A DNA stretch of 24,059 bases from an uncultured Oxalobacter sp. (GCA_934270705.1 CAKQQG010000020.1:1-24059), one strand, 5' to 3'. Counted from the stretch's first letter, positions 1-9,069 are shown. Notes: generated by a model from the letters alone, not told the origin. Made by a program: numbers and translations.

Positions 1-90
1 GTCCTGAAACCGTGGCGCAGACGCTTCATCGAAAACAACAACAAGGAAATCGAAGCTCAGGAAGCAGCAGCTGCCGCAGCAGCCAAGTAA
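1..90 (+). CDS. C-terminal end of an unidentified protein (partial)
   Basis: Frame 1 is open from the first base to a TAA at 88-90 and gives 30 residues. They begin with a very basic stretch (LKPWRRRF), pass through an Asn/Glu-rich stretch, and end in an Ala/Glu-rich tail closing in AAAK-stop. A strong terminator follows 50 bases later, which supports this being a real gene end. A basic run followed by a soluble tail would suit the cytoplasmic tail of a membrane protein such as an MFS transporter, but 30 residues cannot establish a family. Confidence 0.6.
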   Translation, partial: VLKPWRRRFIENNNKEIEAQEAAAAAAAK

Positions 91-99
91 TCCTCAGTC

Positions 100-126
100 G
101 GAGACGGGAAAACACTTTCCCGCTCC
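100..126 (+). other. Hairpin between the gene end and the terminator
   Basis: CGGGAAA (105-111) pairs perfectly with TTTCCCG (116-122) around an ACAC loop. Adding GGAG/CTCC with a single bulged A lengthens the stem. No T-tract follows. It lies just upstream of the main terminator and may act as a 3'-end stabilising structure for the upstream mRNA. That role is inferred. Confidence 0.4.
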
Positions 127-140
127 GAAAATTCTCCAAA

Positions 141-170
141 CGGCAATACACATGTATTGCCGTTTTTTTT
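141..170 (+). terminator. Rho-independent terminator
   Basis: A perfect inverted repeat CGGCAATACA / TGTATTGCCG (141-150 and 153-162) is separated by two bases, so the real loop is probably six bases on an 8-bp stem. Eight consecutive T residues follow (163-170). It ends transcription of the gene that stops at 90. The rest of the gap to 426 holds an AT-rich stretch with a possible promoter and nothing else recognisable. Confidence 0.9.
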
Positions 171-277
171 CGCCATCATCTCACGCCGCCAAACCGGTGC
201 CGCCCTGCCCCTGAAATTTCCCCCCCCTGAAATTCCTCAAAAAAACGGATATCGTCCCACCGGAAATCCAAAACATA

Positions 278-286
278 TGTTAAAAT
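278..286 (+). promoter_or_regulatory. Possible extended -10 promoter for the sigma-54 activator gene
   Basis: TGT-TAAAAT (278-286) matches an extended -10 element (TGn plus a 5/6 hexamer) and sits in the only AT-rich island of the intergenic region (about 262-315). An 8-bp palindrome ACATATGT (273-280) overlaps it and could be an operator. No good -35 box was found. The start codon is about 140 bases downstream, so the leader would be long. Tentative. Confidence 0.3.
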
Positions 287-426
287 ATCAATTATGCATA
301 TAGATACATATTGCATCCTATCGAAAACAGAGACTCCCCGATACAGGCATCGCTCCATCATCTGGACAAGCTGACCCGTCTGGTCGCAACCTGCTTCCGG
401 TAATCCACAAGAAACGCAACAGGAAT

Positions 427-2091
427 ATGACAGCATTATCCAGCCGTCGTAACGGGTTATACCGCATGGATGACCCACACGATCACGACTATTTCCATTT
501 TCTGGCCGATTTGACCGACGCCGTGATGGCAGTTCGTGATATTCCGCATCTGGCCAGCGAAACAGCCGAGTACCTGCACGCTTTTTTCGGACTGGATTAC
601 ATCAGCATCGAGATATACGATCCGGAGGCGTTCCGGCTCGACACCCAGTCCATCACCTATGACCGGCAGAACCACCGTTCATACAGCAACATCAGCAAAT
701 CCCTGCACACATCCACGCTGGGAAAAGCTTTGCAAAACCACGAAACCATCCTGTTCAACCGTCAGGCCATGGTCGAGAACACCGGCAAATACCCCTTCAT
801 AGACGCCCTGCTCCAGCAAGGCCTTCAGGTATTGCTCCACATACCGCTGATCGCAAACGGCATACTGCTCGGTTCCCTGGCGATCGGCAGTTTCCGGCAC
901 TCCCGCTTTTCGCCGGACATCATGGAACTGCTCTCGCGTGTGGCATTGCGCCTCTCCAGCGCGCTGGACGTCATCCAGACCCGCAGGGACCATGATTTTC
1001 ACGGACACGGCATCGCACTGACGGACGAAAGCGTCATCACCGGAAACGGCCAGTCCAACGCCCTGCATGACGTGATCGGCGACAGTCCCGCGATCCACGA
1101 CATCCTCAAACAGATCGAAATCGTCGCATCCAGCAACGCGACTGTCCTGCTTCAGGGAGAAACCGGCACCGGCAAGGGACTTGTCGCCCAGACGATCCAC
1201 AATATATCCGATCGTCGTGACCATGAAATGATCAAGATGAACTGCACCGCCATTCCGTCCGAACTGATGGAAAGCGAACTGTTCGGACACGAAAAAGGCG
1301 CGTTCACCGGCGCGATGAACCGGCGCATCGGGCATTTCGAACTGGCGGACAAAAGCACCCTGTTCCTCGATGAAATCGGCGACATGCCCATCGATCTGCA
1401 ACCGAAACTGTTAAGCGTCCTTCAGGAACACCAGATCCGCCGACTGGGCAGCACCGGCGTCATTCCCGTCGATGTCCGCTGCATCGCCGCCACGAACTGC
1501 AACCTCGCCCGCAAAGTCGAGGACAAGACCTTCCGCAGCGACCTTTTTTACCGGCTCAACGTCTTTCCGATCACGATACCGCCGCTTCGGGAACGCGCCG
1601 GAGACATCCCGCTTCTGGCAAAATTCTTTGTCCGGAAATACGCCACCCAGATGAAACGGCACATCACCACGATTCCCCGCGAAACGCTGGCCATGATGAC
1701 CCGCCTGCCCTGGCACGGCAATATCCGCGAACTCGAAAATGTCATGGAACGCGCCGTCATCCTGACCGGAGACAGCCCGGTACTGAACCTCACGCCCGAG
1801 ACGCTGCTCAACTTCACCACCGAATCCATGCCATCGGCGATCTGCGTGACCGAACCGCCCGCAACGGCGACCCCATCCGTACCGGCACTCTCCGCCGCAC
1901 CGATCCCGCCGACAGACCGCGAAGCCATCGTCACCGCACTTCGCGCCACCGGCGGCCAGATCGGCGGCAAATCCGGCGCCGCCGCCATGCTCGGACTCAA
2001 ACGCACCACCTTGCTCGCACGGATCAAAAAACTCGGTATCGACGCCGATGCATTCCGCGAAAAACCCGAAACCGCGTCCGGCAACGACTGA
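427..2091 (+). CDS. Sigma-54-dependent transcriptional activator (GAF, AAA+, Fis-type HTH)
   Basis: A 554-residue bacterial enhancer-binding protein of the FhlA/NorR type. A GAF-like sensor domain occupies about residues 30-185. The AAA+ domain has Walker A GETGTGKG (244-251), the sigma-54-contacting GAFTGA loop (291-296), Walker B LFLDE (312-316) and the arginine-finger region FRSDLFYRLNVFP. A Pro/Ala/Thr-rich linker leads to a Fis-type helix-turn-helix in the last 45 or so residues. Such proteins bind enhancers and use ATP to open sigma-54 RNA polymerase promoters. The complete GAFTGA motif means it should be competent with sigma-54. The start at 427 has AGGAAT directly upstream, and Met14 (466) is an alternative. 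The GAF ligand is unknown. The gene lies upstream of preTA, but no -24/-12 promoter is visible before preT, so its target is unresolved. Confidence 0.93.
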   Translation: MTALSSRRNGLYRMDDPHDHDYFHFLADLTDAVMAVRDIPHLASETAEYLHAFFGLDYISIEIYDPEAFRLDTQSITYDRQNHRSYSNISKSLHTSTLGKALQNHETILFNRQAMVENTGKYPFIDALLQQGLQVLLHIPLIANGILLGSLAIGSFRHSRFSPDIMELLSRVALRLSSALDVIQTRRDHDFHGHGIALTDESVITGNGQSNALHDVIGDSPAIHDILKQIEIVASSNATVLLQGETGTGKGLVAQTIHNISDRRDHEMIKMNCTAIPSELMESELFGHEKGAFTGAMNRRIGHFELADKSTLFLDEIGDMPIDLQPKLLSVLQEHQIRRLGSTGVIPVDVRCIAATNCNLARKVEDKTFRSDLFYRLNVFPITIPPLRERAGDIPLLAKFFVRKYATQMKRHITTIPRETLAMMTRLPWHGNIRELENVMERAVILTGDSPVLNLTPETLLNFTTESMPSAICVTEPPATATPSVPALSAAPIPPTDREAIVTALRATGGQIGGKSGAAAMLGLKRTTLLARIKKLGIDADAFREKPETASGND

Positions 2092-2169
2092 AACGACAAC
2101 CAACCGCCACCGCAAGGCCAGCCCCGTACCACAGGCAGCCGGCACCCTGCGTATGGCAAGCGACACACT

Positions 2170-2200
2170 CTGTCACGCGCCCCCCACTTTCCCTTATACT
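2170..2200 (+). promoter_or_regulatory. Possible sigma-70 promoter for the preT operon
   Basis: TATACT (2195-2200, 5/6 to the -10 consensus) lies 35 bases before the preT start. CTGTCA (2170-2175, 4/6) is a possible -35 box with a long 19-base spacer. The 143-base gap after the activator gene contains no GG-N10-GC sigma-54 element that I could find. Tentative. Confidence 0.4.
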
Positions 2201-2234
2201 GACGGTATCGCCATCCGGAAAAGAAGGAAACAGA

Positions 2235-3467
2235 ATGAGCCGCACCATCCGCGTCATGGAAAACCGTGAACTGGAAAAAGGTTTCGATACCCGTGCTGCC
2301 ATCGCCGAAGCCTCCCGCTGCCTGCTCTGCCACGACGCACCATGCAGCCGCGCCTGTCCCGCCGGTACCGACCCCGCCCGATTCATCCGTTCCCTGCGTC
2401 TGGGAAACGTCAGGGGCGCCGCCGAAACCATCCGGGAAAACAACCCGTTAGGCGCAAGCTGCTCACGCATCTGCCCCGCCAACGAACTGTGCGAAGGCGC
2501 CTGCATCCGCAGCCGGCTCGACGAACCCGTCAGAATCGCCAAACTCCAGCGTTACATCACCGATGAAGAACGGCGGCTGGACATGCGCATTCTGACAAAA
2601 GCCGACGCCAACGGAAAAAAAGTCGCCTGCATCGGCGCAGGCCCTGCCTCGCTGGCCTGCGCCGTCACCCTGGCACGCGAAGGCTGCCACATCGACATCA
2701 TGGAAGCCGCCGAATATCCGGGCGGCATGCTCTCGCTGGGCATCCCCCCCTTCCGGCTCCCGCAGGAAATCGTCGATTTCGACCTCTCACGGCTGGACGA
2801 CCTCGACATCACCTTTTTTTGCGACACCCCACTCACCGCCCACGACATCGACAACCTGCTGGCGCGATACGACGCCGTCTTCGTCGGTACCGGCCTGTGG
2901 AAACCCAAAACGCTCGACTTGCCCGGCAAGGAACTCGACGGCGTTTTCCATGCGCTGGACTGGCTCAAAACCGCACGGCTCGAAAAACCCTCGGAAGCCG
3001 GCAACCGGATCGTCATCATCGGAGACGGCGATGTCGCCATGGACTGCGCCACCACCGCCGCCGCACGGCTGGCGGCCAACGTCAAACTCGTCTATTGCCG
3101 CCCCATCGCCTTCGCATCGGCCAACATGGCCGAGACGTTGTTGGCCGTCAAGATGGGCATCCCCGTACTGACCGAATTTTTCCCCAGTGCCATCCATGGC
3201 GAAAACGGCAAAGTCACCGCCATCGACTTCACCGGAGCGGACGGCATCTCGCACATGACACTGGCCGCCGACAAAATCATCCTGGCAGTCGGACAGGAAC
3301 AACACCCGGACATCGCCAGCCTGCCCGTCCACCCGCGCCTGTTCGCGGGCGGCGACAGGACCAACGGCGGCGCCACCGTCGTCGCCGCCATCGCATCCGG
3401 CAAACGCGCCGCCGCCGCCATACTGGACGCCATCGGCAAACCATCCGTACCGGAAACCCGACCTTGA
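2235..3467 (+). CDS. preT: NAD-dependent dihydropyrimidine dehydrogenase subunit PreT
   Basis: This 410-residue protein is about the usual PreT length. It is the electron-entry subunit of bacterial dihydropyrimidine dehydrogenase: it takes electrons from NADH through FAD and Fe-S clusters and passes them to PreA for reduction of uracil or thymine, or the reverse. The N-terminal domain shows the cysteine pattern for two 4Fe-4S clusters (C29, C32, C37, C41 and C76, C80, C86, C90), as in glutamate synthase small subunits. The FAD-binding Rossmann motif is GAGPAS (134-139) and the NAD(P)-binding motif GDGDVAMD (263-270). ATG 2235 has AAGGAA at good spacing; Met7 (2253) is less likely. The stop codon overlaps the ribosome-binding site of preA, 13 bases before its start, so the two are probably translated together. 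Confidence 0.95.
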   Translation: MSRTIRVMENRELEKGFDTRAAIAEASRCLLCHDAPCSRACPAGTDPARFIRSLRLGNVRGAAETIRENNPLGASCSRICPANELCEGACIRSRLDEPVRIAKLQRYITDEERRLDMRILTKADANGKKVACIGAGPASLACAVTLAREGCHIDIMEAAEYPGGMLSLGIPPFRLPQEIVDFDLSRLDDLDITFFCDTPLTAHDIDNLLARYDAVFVGTGLWKPKTLDLPGKELDGVFHALDWLKTARLEKPSEAGNRIVIIGDGDVAMDCATTAAARLAANVKLVYCRPIAFASANMAETLLAVKMGIPVLTEFFPSAIHGENGKVTAIDFTGADGISHMTLAADKIILAVGQEQHPDIASLPVHPRLFAGGDRTNGGATVVAAIASGKRAAAAILDAIGKPSVPETRP

Positions 3468-3480
3468 GGAGACAAACACC

Positions 3481-4737
3481 ATGGCGCTGAAAAAAGACCT
3501 CTCCATCGACTTTCTGGGCGTACACTGCGAAAACCCGTTCTTTTTGTCCTCGTCCCCCGTATCCAGCGACTACGAAATGGTCGCCCGCGCATTCGAAGCC
3601 GGCTGGGGCGGCGTCGCCTACAAGACGCTCGGCATCTTCATCCCCGACGAATGCTCCCCGCGATTCGACACGACAGGCATGCCGGGCGGCCCATGGACCG
3701 GCTTCAAGAACATGGAAATGATCTCCGACAAGCCGCTGGAGACCAACCTCGCCAGCATACGCCGCCTCAAACGCGAATACCCCGGAAAAGTCATCATCGC
3801 ATCCATCATGGGCAGCGACGAAGACGAATGGAAGACACTGGCGGAAAAAGTGACCGACGCAGGCGCGGACATGATCGAATGCAACTTCTCATGCCCGCAA
3901 ATGACATCCTCTGCCATGGGCTCCGACGTCGGCCAGAGTCCCGAACTCGTCGCACGCTATACCAAAGCCGTATGCAGTGCCACCCGCCTGCCCGTACTGG
4001 CGAAAATGACCCCCAACATCGGCCACATGGAAGAACCCGCCATCGCCGCCGTCAACGCCGGTGCACGCGGCATCGCCGCCATCAACACCGTCAAGGCCAT
4101 CACGCACATCGACACGCATCACATGACCGCCATGCCCGTCGTCAACGGCAAATCCTCCATCTCCGGCTACTCGGGCCCCGCCATCAAGCCCATCGCCCTG
4201 CGCTTCATCACCCAGATGAAACAGCACCCGCAACTGGCGCGCATCCCCGTCTCCGGCATCGGCGGCATCGTCACCTGGCGCGACGCACTCGAATTTCTGC
4301 TCGTGGGATCATCCACCGTCCAGATCACCACCGCCGTCATGGAATACGGCTACCGCATCATCGACGACCTGACAAGCGGCCTGTCGCACTACATGGCGGA
4401 AAACGGCATCGAACGGCTCTCCGCCCTCGTCGGCAAGGCGCTGCCCAACATCGTACCGGCAGACGACATCGACCGCGACTTCATGCTCATCCCCAAAATC
4501 GACGCCGCCCGCTGCATCGGCTGCGGACGCTGCTACGTCTCCTGCCAGGACGGCGGGCACCAGGCCATCGACTGGGACGACTACACGCGCACCCCGACCA
4601 TCGACGACGAACGCTGCGTCGGCTGCCACCTCTGCCTGAACGTCTGCCCCGTCGCCGACTGCATCCGTCCGGATCAGGCCGTATTCAAGGAAAACCGTCA
4701 GGCACACCCCCTGCTCATCAAACAACACTATCGCTAA
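3481..4737 (+). CDS. preA: NAD-dependent dihydropyrimidine dehydrogenase subunit PreA
   Basis: 418 residues, close to the usual PreA length. It is the catalytic FMN subunit that interconverts uracil/thymine and their 5,6-dihydro forms in the cytoplasm together with PreT. The dihydroorotate-dehydrogenase-like barrel carries NFSCP (135-139), the loop MGSDVGQSP (146-154), [11 protein letters not shown] and the phosphate-binding SGIGGI (258-263). The C-terminus has two 4Fe-4S motifs, C345-C348-C351-C355 and C379-C382-C385-C389. The catalytic-loop cysteine of mammalian DPD is not present in the corresponding loop. As I recall, E. coli PreA shares this bacterial form, so I do not read it as a defect. 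The start is well supported by a GAGGAGA site. It is followed closely by two unknown genes on the same strand. Confidence 0.95.
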   Translation: MALKKDLSIDFLGVHCENPFFLSSSPVSSDYEMVARAFEAGWGGVAYKTLGIFIPDECSPRFDTTGMPGGPWTGFKNMEMISDKPLETNLASIRRLKREYPGKVIIASIMGSDEDEWKTLAEKVTDAGADMIECNFSCPQMTSSAMGSDVGQSPELVARYTKAVCSATRLPVLAKMTPNIGHMEEPAIAAVNAGARGIAAINTVKAITHIDTHHMTAMPVVNGKSSISGYSGPAIKPIALRFITQMKQHPQLARIPVSGIGGIVTWRDALEFLLVGSSTVQITTAVMEYGYRIIDDLTSGLSHYMAENGIERLSALVGKALPNIVPADDIDRDFMLIPKIDAARCIGCGRCYVSCQDGGHQAIDWDDYTRTPTIDDERCVGCHLCLNVCPVADCIRPDQAVFKENRQAHPLLIKQHYR

Positions 4738-4780
4738 ACCACCGGAACCATCCGAACACACACTCGACAGGACAGCCATC

Positions 4781-5647
4781 ATGGGAAAAATGACCATCTC
4801 CAGCTTCTTCAAGGCCTACCGCAGCCACCTCTGGGGAAAAGAACGGAAGAAAAAATACTACTGGGGCTTCCTCGGCGACATCCTCGGCGAACTCATCCTG
4901 CCGACAGACGAGGAAATCATCGAATTCGCCAAACGCGACTTTTCCGAAACCGTCGCCCTGCGCTACTTCCTGCAACCCTGGATCATGCCCGACTTCTACC
5001 TCTACACCGAAGAAAGCCGGCTGCGCATCCGCGACACCCTCTCATGGTACCTGTACCAGCCCGAAAGCGAACTCGACAGCATCATCAACGCCTTTCAGGT
5101 CCCCATCCCCATCGTCTCGTCCAAACAGTTCTATACCGTCATCTGGCAGGAATTTTTCCAGTCCAACTTCCCCGACCCCATCAACCCGGACGAATACGAA
5201 GAAGACACCAGCCCGGAATTCATCAACTCCCTGTACAAACACGCCGAACGCCCCGACTGGTCCGACACATCCTACTACGCCAGCCCGGAACGCATCGGCA
5301 CCGTCCGCACCGACCTGCTCGAATGGTACTCGCCCGAACGCAAACTCGACGAACTCAAACGCTGGGCCACCACCGGCATCCGCCCCAACAACATCCGCGG
5401 TCTCATGTCGGACGCCACCAAATGGCTCAGCTACGACGACATGTACTACGGCAACGATCTGGCCAAACGCCAGTTCCAGCAACTTCAGGAAAACGGCCTG
5501 TACGTCGATCGCCTGACCCTGACCTTCGACAACGATATCGGCATCGGCTTCTTCAAGGGAACCACCATCCCCACCAAAACCCGCCGCGCCCGATTCCTGT
5601 TCGACAAACTCGGCAACCTGCTGGCGAACTACCCCATCCTCAAATAA
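4781..5647 (+). CDS. Hypothetical protein, first member of a tandem paralogous pair
   Basis: A 288-residue protein that I do not recognise. It has no signal peptide or obvious membrane helix and is rich in Trp and Tyr, so it is probably cytoplasmic and globular. Three blocks recur in the next gene: W28-x-FLGDILGEL (30-38), LKRWATTGI followed by IRGL and DATKW (192-215), and a C-terminal RLTLTF...G-x-G...TRRAR...YPIL segment (244-288). The gene starts 43 bases after preA on the same strand, with AGGA upstream of ATG 4781 (Met4 at 4790 is an alternative), so it is probably the third gene of the preTA operon. No catalytic motif is evident. A link to pyrimidine metabolism is suggested only by position. 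Confidence 0.85.
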   Translation: MGKMTISSFFKAYRSHLWGKERKKKYYWGFLGDILGELILPTDEEIIEFAKRDFSETVALRYFLQPWIMPDFYLYTEESRLRIRDTLSWYLYQPESELDSIINAFQVPIPIVSSKQFYTVIWQEFFQSNFPDPINPDEYEEDTSPEFINSLYKHAERPDWSDTSYYASPERIGTVRTDLLEWYSPERKLDELKRWATTGIRPNNIRGLMSDATKWLSYDDMYYGNDLAKRQFQQLQENGLYVDRLTLTFDNDIGIGFFKGTTIPTKTRRARFLFDKLGNLLANYPILK

Positions 5648-5655
5648 CCCCCGCA

Positions 5656-5682
5656 CGCCGCCGCAGCCACACCGCGGCGGCG
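5656..5682. other. GC-rich hairpin between the paralogous genes
   Basis: CGCCGCCGC (5656-5664) pairs perfectly with GCGGCGGCG (5674-5682) around a 9-base loop. No T-tract follows in either direction, so it is not a standard rho-independent terminator. It occupies most of the 57-base gap between the two related genes and could reduce read-through or set a processing point in the operon mRNA. The function is inferred. Confidence 0.45.
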
Positions 5683-5704
5683 CAAATACCCGTCCGATGC
5701 GACC

Positions 5705-6589
5705 ATGCCCGGCATCATCCGAAACACACTGGCACGCCTGATCCAATGGCTCGACATCCCGCCACCGGCACCGGCACCCGGCACACACGAAACCCACTGG
5801 GAATTTCTGGGCGACCTGCTGGGCGAACTGGCAAGCCTGACCGACACCGAAACCGAAACCTTCGCCGCATCTGACTACCGCGACCCCGACGCCATCGCAC
5901 ATCTGACCGACGAATGGATACGCCCCGTCTGGACGCGCTTCACCCCGACATCGCGCGACAAAATCCTCGCCACACTCGACAGCTACCTTGCAACAGGAAG
6001 CGAAAAAACCGGCTGGATACTCCCCTCGTACGGCATCCCCATCGACACCGATCCCCGCCTGTTCTTTTCCCTCATCCGCCGCGAACTGACCGGAGAGCAG
6101 CCCCCCGACACCATCGACACCGCCCGCTACCGTGAAAACGACCGGCAGGCCTTCGCCAACACCCTCTTTTCACACATCGGCACCGGAACCGGCGAAAACG
6201 GCGAACCCTTGCCCGAACTGCCCATACGACACGGCATCAACCTGCCCCGCGAACTCGCACGCCATGACGCCAGCCAGCCGCTTCAAACCCTGCGCCGCTG
6301 GGCCGCCACCGGCATCACCCCCGACGGCATACAAGGCCTGCCCTGCGACGCCGCCCGCTGGACGGAGAAAACCGACCCCGACACCATCCGCGCCATGGCC
6401 GCATCCCGCTTCGCCCGGCAACAAGGCACCCGGCTCGGCGTACACCGCCTCACCCTCACCTTTACCCACCCCGTCGGCGAAGGCTACCTCGCCGGCACAT
6501 CCGGCCCCCTCGTCACCACCCGCAAAGCCCGCTGCCTCATCGACCGCATGGGCTACCTCGTGCGCTGCTACCCCGTCCTGCGGGGATAA
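5705..6589 (+). CDS. Hypothetical protein, second member of the tandem paralogous pair
   Basis: 294 residues, clearly related to the preceding protein. W32-x-FLGDLLGEL (34-42), LRRWAATGI with IQGL and DAARW (196-219), and a C-terminal RLTLTF...GT...TRKAR...YPVL segment (248-294) align in the same order and at nearly the same positions. The middle also aligns, for example YGIPID against FQVPIP, with FF and LFSH/LYKH downstream. It is more diverged in composition, richer in Pro, Ala and Thr, with a PPPAPAPG linker near residues 19-26 and fewer aromatics. ATG 5705 is the only reasonable start, because there is no earlier in-frame start; its ribosome-binding site is poor. It was probably produced by an old tandem duplication. 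Function unknown. Confidence 0.85.
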   Translation: MPGIIRNTLARLIQWLDIPPPAPAPGTHETHWEFLGDLLGELASLTDTETETFAASDYRDPDAIAHLTDEWIRPVWTRFTPTSRDKILATLDSYLATGSEKTGWILPSYGIPIDTDPRLFFSLIRRELTGEQPPDTIDTARYRENDRQAFANTLFSHIGTGTGENGEPLPELPIRHGINLPRELARHDASQPLQTLRRWAATGITPDGIQGLPCDAARWTEKTDPDTIRAMAASRFARQQGTRLGVHRLTLTFTHPVGEGYLAGTSGPLVTTRKARCLIDRMGYLVRCYPVLRG

Positions 6590-6670
6590 AAAGCACACAC
6601 GGCCTGTTACCTGCCAGCAACACTTGTGCCCAAACGACACCTTCGCGATACAAAACCGGGCAAAAAATCC

Positions 6671-6676
6671 TATATT
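6671..6676 (+). promoter_or_regulatory. Possible -10 box for the hsdR promoter
   Basis: TATATT (6671-6676, 5/6 match) lies in the AT-richer gap (6590-6723) before hsdR. The best -35 candidate, GATACA, is weak (3/6, 18-base spacer). The rest of this 134-base gap shows no terminator or other recognisable element. Confidence 0.3.
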
Positions 6677-6723
6677 CACCCCGACAACCCCACCATCGGC
6701 GGCGATATGCATTAACATAAAAA

Positions 6724-9069
6724 ATGCCGTCTATTCAACCGGATAACCCCATGCAGTCAGAAGCCGACACACGAGCCAACTACATAGACCCTGCCCTGAA
6801 CAAGGCAGGCTGGAAACCGGAAAACATCCGTCGGGAATACTACTTCACAGACGGACGCAAACTGGGCAACAACCAGCGTGGCTCACGTTGCTTTGCAGAC
6901 TACCTGCTTCACACAAGAAACCGCTGGCTGGCGATTATCGAGGCAAAAAAAGCATCCGAAGCACCAACCGAAGGCCTGCAACAGGCTATGCGCTACGCTC
7001 AGATACTGAAAGTCCGCTTCGTCTATTCCAGCAACGGCAGACGGACATTCGAATTCGATCTCGAAACAGGAAAAGGCCGGTACATCGAAACCTTTCCATC
7101 GCCTGACGAACTGCAAAAGCGTTACCGAAGCACCACGACAGGACAACTGCTGCGCGACACGCCCTTTTACATCGAAGGAAACTTCAGGCCGCGCTACTAT
7201 CAGGAACTGGCCATCCACGCCGCCACCGACGCCATCGGCGAAAACCGCGACCGAATCCTGCTCACGCTGGCAACCGGAACCGGCAAAACCTTCATCGCAT
7301 TCCAGATCGCGCACAAACTGTTCCAGTCCAGATGGAACCGTCACGAAATCGGAAAACGCCGACCCAGAATCCTGTTTCTGGCAGACCGGAACATACTGGC
7401 CGACCAGGCCATCAACACCTTCAACCCGTACGAAAAAGACCTCGTCAAGATCGACGGCGACGAAATCCGGAAACGCCATGGCGCAGTCCCGACCAACGCC
7501 CACTTCTTCTTCGCCATCTATCAGGCCATCGCGGAAAAAGAAAACATCGCCGGATACTACAAAGCCTATCCGCCCGACTTCTTCGACCTCGTCATCATCG
7601 ACGAATGTCACAGAGGTTCGGCAAACATCGAAGGCTCATGGCACGCCATCCTCGACTATTTCCACACCGCCGTCCATCTCGGCATGACCGCCACCCCCAG
7701 ACGTGACGACAACGCCGACACCTACGACTACTTCGGAACCCCCGTTTTCGAATACGCACTCAAAGACGGCATCAACGACGGATTTCTGACGCCATACCGC
7801 CTGAAAATCGTCAAAACCAGCATCGACGAACTCGAACTGACCGACAGCGATGAAATACTCGAAGGCGAAACCGATGAAAAAAAATTCACCGTCGTCGATT
7901 ACGACCGGAAAATCATCGTGGAACAACGCACCGAACTGATCGCGAAAACCATACTGGAAAACATCCGCCCGTACGACAAAACCATCGTATTCTGCGAAAA
8001 CCAGCGGCATGCCCTGACCATGCGCGACATGATCAACAAACACAAAACCGTCGCCGATCCGGAATACTGCGTCCGCATTACCAGCGACGAAGGCCAGAAC
8101 GGGCGCGACCTGCTCGAAAAATTCCAGGACAACGACAAAAACATCCCGGTCATCGTCACCACATCCCAGATGCTGACCACCGGCGTGGACGCACGCAACG
8201 TCAGAAACATCGTTCTCGACCGCAGCATCCAGTCCCTAGTCGAATTCAAACAAATCATCGGACGGGGCACCCGCCTGTACGATGGCAAGGACTATTTCAC
8301 CATCATCGACTTCCGGAAAGCCTCCGAACGTTTTCAGGACCCGGACTGGGACGGCCCGCCCGACACCGAACCGGACATCATCGACACGGAAAAACCGTCA
8401 AACGACCTGCACGACCCGGCAAGCGACCCGTCTCCACCCACCGGATTACCGCCGGAAAAGGGCGACCCGTCGGAAGAACACCCGGAAAAACCCGTCATCC
8501 GGCTGCACGGACACGACATCCGCATCACGAATGTGGAAACACAACTCGTGGACGAAAACGGCAAACCGCTCAACATTCAGGCATTCATCGACCGCCTGCA
8601 ACACATACTGCCCGGCATCATCCACTCATACGACCACTTCCGGCAAATCTGGTCCGCTCCCGAATCGCGTGAAAACTTCGTCGTGCAACTTCGGCAGCAA
8701 GGCTACGGTGAAGCACAACTGACCCTGCTGCAAAAACTCTGCGACGGTCAGGCCTGCGACCTGTTCGACGTCCTCTCATGGCTCGCATACGAACGCCCCA
8801 TGAAAACACGGCACGACCGTGCGCAACACGTCCGCAACAACCACCTGTTCTTCAGAAAATACACCAACCCGAAAGCGGCCGACTTTTTACGCTTCGCCCT
8901 GAAGCGCTACGAAGAAAACGGCATCACCGAATTGGCCCGCGACCGTCTGCCCGCCCTCATCGACCTGTCCGCCATCGGCACCGCCACCGACGCAGCCAAC
9001 GCCTTCGGCGGCAAAGCCATGCACGTACTCGACGCCGTCAGGGAATTGCAGCACCAGCTTTACCAGTAA
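6724..9069 (+). CDS. hsdR: Type I restriction enzyme R subunit (endonuclease and translocase)
   Basis: 781 residues, the size and layout of EcoEI-like HsdR. The N-terminal nuclease domain has D59...E73-A-K75 followed by a GLQQAMRYA segment, which fits the PD-(D/E)XK fold of the HSDR_N family. The SF2 motor follows: Walker A LATGTGKT (182-189), DECH (293-296), TATP (322-325) and the motif VI segment QIIGRGTRL (510-518). A Pro/Asp-rich linker at about 545-585 leads to the C-terminal domain that docks on the methylase core. It translocates and cuts DNA lacking the methylation mark when assembled with HsdM and HsdS. All key residues are present, so it looks functional. The start is uncertain: ATG 6724 has no clear ribosome-binding site, while ATG 6751 gives the typical MQSEADTRANYIDPAL beginning and may be the true start. 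The gene is separated from hsdM by 114 bases. Confidence 0.95.
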   Translation: MPSIQPDNPMQSEADTRANYIDPALNKAGWKPENIRREYYFTDGRKLGNNQRGSRCFADYLLHTRNRWLAIIEAKKASEAPTEGLQQAMRYAQILKVRFVYSSNGRRTFEFDLETGKGRYIETFPSPDELQKRYRSTTTGQLLRDTPFYIEGNFRPRYYQELAIHAATDAIGENRDRILLTLATGTGKTFIAFQIAHKLFQSRWNRHEIGKRRPRILFLADRNILADQAINTFNPYEKDLVKIDGDEIRKRHGAVPTNAHFFFAIYQAIAEKENIAGYYKAYPPDFFDLVIIDECHRGSANIEGSWHAILDYFHTAVHLGMTATPRRDDNADTYDYFGTPVFEYALKDGINDGFLTPYRLKIVKTSIDELELTDSDEILEGETDEKKFTVVDYDRKIIVEQRTELIAKTILENIRPYDKTIVFCENQRHALTMRDMINKHKTVADPEYCVRITSDEGQNGRDLLEKFQDNDKNIPVIVTTSQMLTTGVDARNVRNIVLDRSIQSLVEFKQIIGRGTRLYDGKDYFTIIDFRKASERFQDPDWDGPPDTEPDIIDTEKPSNDLHDPASDPSPPTGLPPEKGDPSEEHPEKPVIRLHGHDIRITNVETQLVDENGKPLNIQAFIDRLQHILPGIIHSYDHFRQIWSAPESRENFVVQLRQQGYGEAQLTLLQKLCDGQACDLFDVLSWLAYERPMKTRHDRAQHVRNNHLFFRKYTNPKAADFLRFALKRYEENGITELARDRLPALIDLSAIGTATDAANAFGGKAMHVLDAVRELQHQLYQ

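Noticed and set aside
378..400. Possible sigma-54 -24/-12 element (TGGTCGCAACCTGC) before the activator gene
   Set aside because: The GG-to-GC distance is nine bases instead of ten, so the essential spacing is wrong.
3880..3942. Apparent loss of the catalytic-loop cysteine in PreA
   Set aside because: The cysteine known from mammalian enzyme is absent, but the surrounding MGSDVGQSP loop is, to my recollection, the normal form in bacterial PreA, so it is not evidence of inactivity.
6132..6746. Plus-strand 204-codon frame overlapping the second paralogue
   Set aside because: It is a shifted reading of the 5705-6589 gene, Pro/Ala/Ser-rich, whereas the paralogue frame is supported by homology to its neighbour.
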